From positions 164,049 through 228,048 of the forward strand of contig NZ_BPLU01000007.1 in the NCBI RefSeq assembly GCF_019656315.1: a DNA stretch of 64,000 nucleotides, read 5' to 3'. The notes beneath the pieces are model-generated. The model was not told the origin of the DNA. It did no database searches and was given only the letters and a program-made list of their open reading frames with translations. Shown here in pieces: positions 63,309 to 64,000 of this stretch. A program made the position numbers and the translations under genes. Numbering within the stretch: the first letter of the stretch is position 1; every line of letters begins with the position of its first letter. The stretch comes from Flavobacterium sp. UMI-01 (GTDB lineage Bacteria > Bacteroidota > Bacteroidia > Flavobacteriales > Flavobacteriaceae).

Positions 63309-63860
63309 TTCTTTATATTTTTATTTTTCAAATAAATAAATAAAAAAACAGCTACACAATACACAATAAGTGTGATCCTGTTAAAATTTGATTGTGCAAA
63401 ATATTTCTATCTTAAAATCATCTTTTACCTCCATTAGAAGATACACCTAAGAACGTTGCCATCAAAAAATGGATGAAAGCCTATTGCGAGGAATACTGTT
63501 TAAAAACGGTGGATTATTTGCCATTTTTAACATGGGAAGAAAATGTGTTCTAAAACACTTATGTTCTCTAAATATTTACAAAAGACTGATGTTCCATTAA
63601 TTTTAAATGAAAGTGTAAAAAATTGACGTCAACTTAACAAGTTATTTTTCAAAAACAATAGGTAATATACTTTAAAAAAACTAACCACCTATTTTTAATC
63701 TAGATTTACATTTTCAGAGTTTTTTTGATATGGCAGAAAACGACTCAAAAGTTTGATTATACAAAATACAACATAACTGCCTTGTAATTGTATATACTAT
63801 TTTAATTCTATTTGTTATCCTAGTTTGATTAATATTATTTAAAACCCGAAATGTAGCTCC
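63309..63860. other. Mostly gene-free stretch with an orphan coding fragment
   Basis: On the plus strand 63416-63556 encodes about 45 codons without a start, reading NVAIKKWMKAYCEEYC then VDYLPFLTWEENVF and a stop. It looks like the C-terminus of some protein, possibly an SGNH-type esterase, but this is weak. The rest shows nothing. Confidence 0.3.
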
Positions 63861-63861
63861 T

Positions 63862-63888
63862 CCGCCACGGCGGACTCGAACCAAGTCC
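63862..63888. repeat. GC-rich hairpin with tRNA T-arm-like text
   Basis: CCGCC-AC-GGCGG (63862-63873) and GGACT / AGTCC (63872-63888) stand out in the AT-rich surroundings. On the minus strand it contains GGTTCGAGTCC, like a tRNA T arm, but no acceptor or anticodon arm is present. Confidence 0.5.
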
Positions 63889-63905
63889 AAAAAAGTTCCG
63901 AGCAT

Positions 63906-63950
63906 AAAAAAAGAAGCCGTCTCAAAACACAATTTGAGTTGGCTTTTTTA
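63906..63950 (-). terminator. Terminator-like hairpin near the window edge
   Basis: AAGCC-GT-CTCAAA (63914-63926) pairs with TTTGAG-TT-GGCTT (63933-63945), with A-rich and T-rich flanks on both sides. It may end a gene lying beyond the right edge on the minus strand. Confidence 0.6.
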
Positions 63951-64000
63951 TTTTCAGGTTTTTTAGTTTGATTTTTCTTTCTGCTGAAAAAGTCAAAAAT

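Noticed and set aside
63850..63905. tRNA gene on the minus strand
   Set aside because: Only a GGTTCGAGTCC T-arm-like piece is present; no acceptor stem, D arm or anticodon arm can be drawn.
63714..63932. 72-aa minus-strand reading frame
   Set aside because: It covers a GC-rich hairpin and a terminator-like hairpin and has no protein-like pattern; probably non-coding repeat DNA.

Overview
The window looks like a chromosomal segment of a Flavobacterium-type bacterium (Bacteroidota, Flavobacteriia). The DNA is AT-rich. Several genes are preceded by the Bacteroidota -7 box TAnnTTTG rather than an E. coli -10 box. There is a type IX secretion C-terminal sorting domain protein, lipoproteins with short SC/GC lipoboxes, and many small Bacteroidota-only families (DUF1294, DUF4254, DUF4837 and others). 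Most of the window is core genome. No rRNA, complete tRNA or CRISPR array was found.

Layout. 0-3 kb: rnr (cut by the window edge) and a DUF2007 gene, then about 650 bp of AT-rich DNA dense in DnaA-box-like nonamers (a possible replication origin), then rpiB. 3-9 kb: a stress/defence patch around tex, made of a large DNA-binding protein plus a Doc toxin, and a Septu-like ATPase/HNH pair; then tatA. 9.6-19 kb: recA, a lipoprotein/ECF sigma/anti-sigma-barrel cluster, plsC, trpS, and an OmpR-type two-component system ahead of a Usp-like gene and a bestrophin channel. 19-27.6 kb: a cluster that looks like conserved flavobacterial synteny (glycosyltransferase 9, DUF4254, upp, two membrane proteins, purD) with two apparent insertions: a Schlafen/AlbA_2-type ATP-binding gene, and a secreted T9SS protein whose arrival is marked by a second, displaced copy of the purD 3' end. 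27.8-36 kb: surface polysaccharide genes (PaaK-like ligase, GT2, WcaJ-like transferase, UDP-xylose synthase-like SDR), then GH3 and conserved hypotheticals, followed by a structured RNA candidate. 36-55.8 kb: housekeeping (MFS, nadD, gmk, yicC, thioesterase, holB-like, pgk, lytic transglycosylase, DUF4837, OmpA-like, S41 protease, rnpA, plsC plus acyl-ACP desaturase, HD hydrolase). 56.2-59 kb: a NarX/NarL-type system followed by a small exported repeat protein.

58.9-64 kb is an accessory island and the most unusual part. It contains an array of eight TGTTCCTTAA words arranged as four pairs, each pair exactly 21 bp apart, abutting the 3' end of a second Schlafen/AlbA_2-type gene that carries a single in-frame TAA; a decayed C-terminal piece of a type III-like adenine methyltransferase; a clear DpnI orthologue (cuts only methylated GATC) with a coupled 66-aa gene; and, convergent with it, a phage-type Dam-family adenine methyltransferase. 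A methyl-directed nuclease beside an adenine methyltransferase is a biological puzzle. Both Schlafen-type genes in the window end in locus-specific short DNA words that recur downstream of the stop codon.

All family names come from reading the protein sequences; no database search was run.
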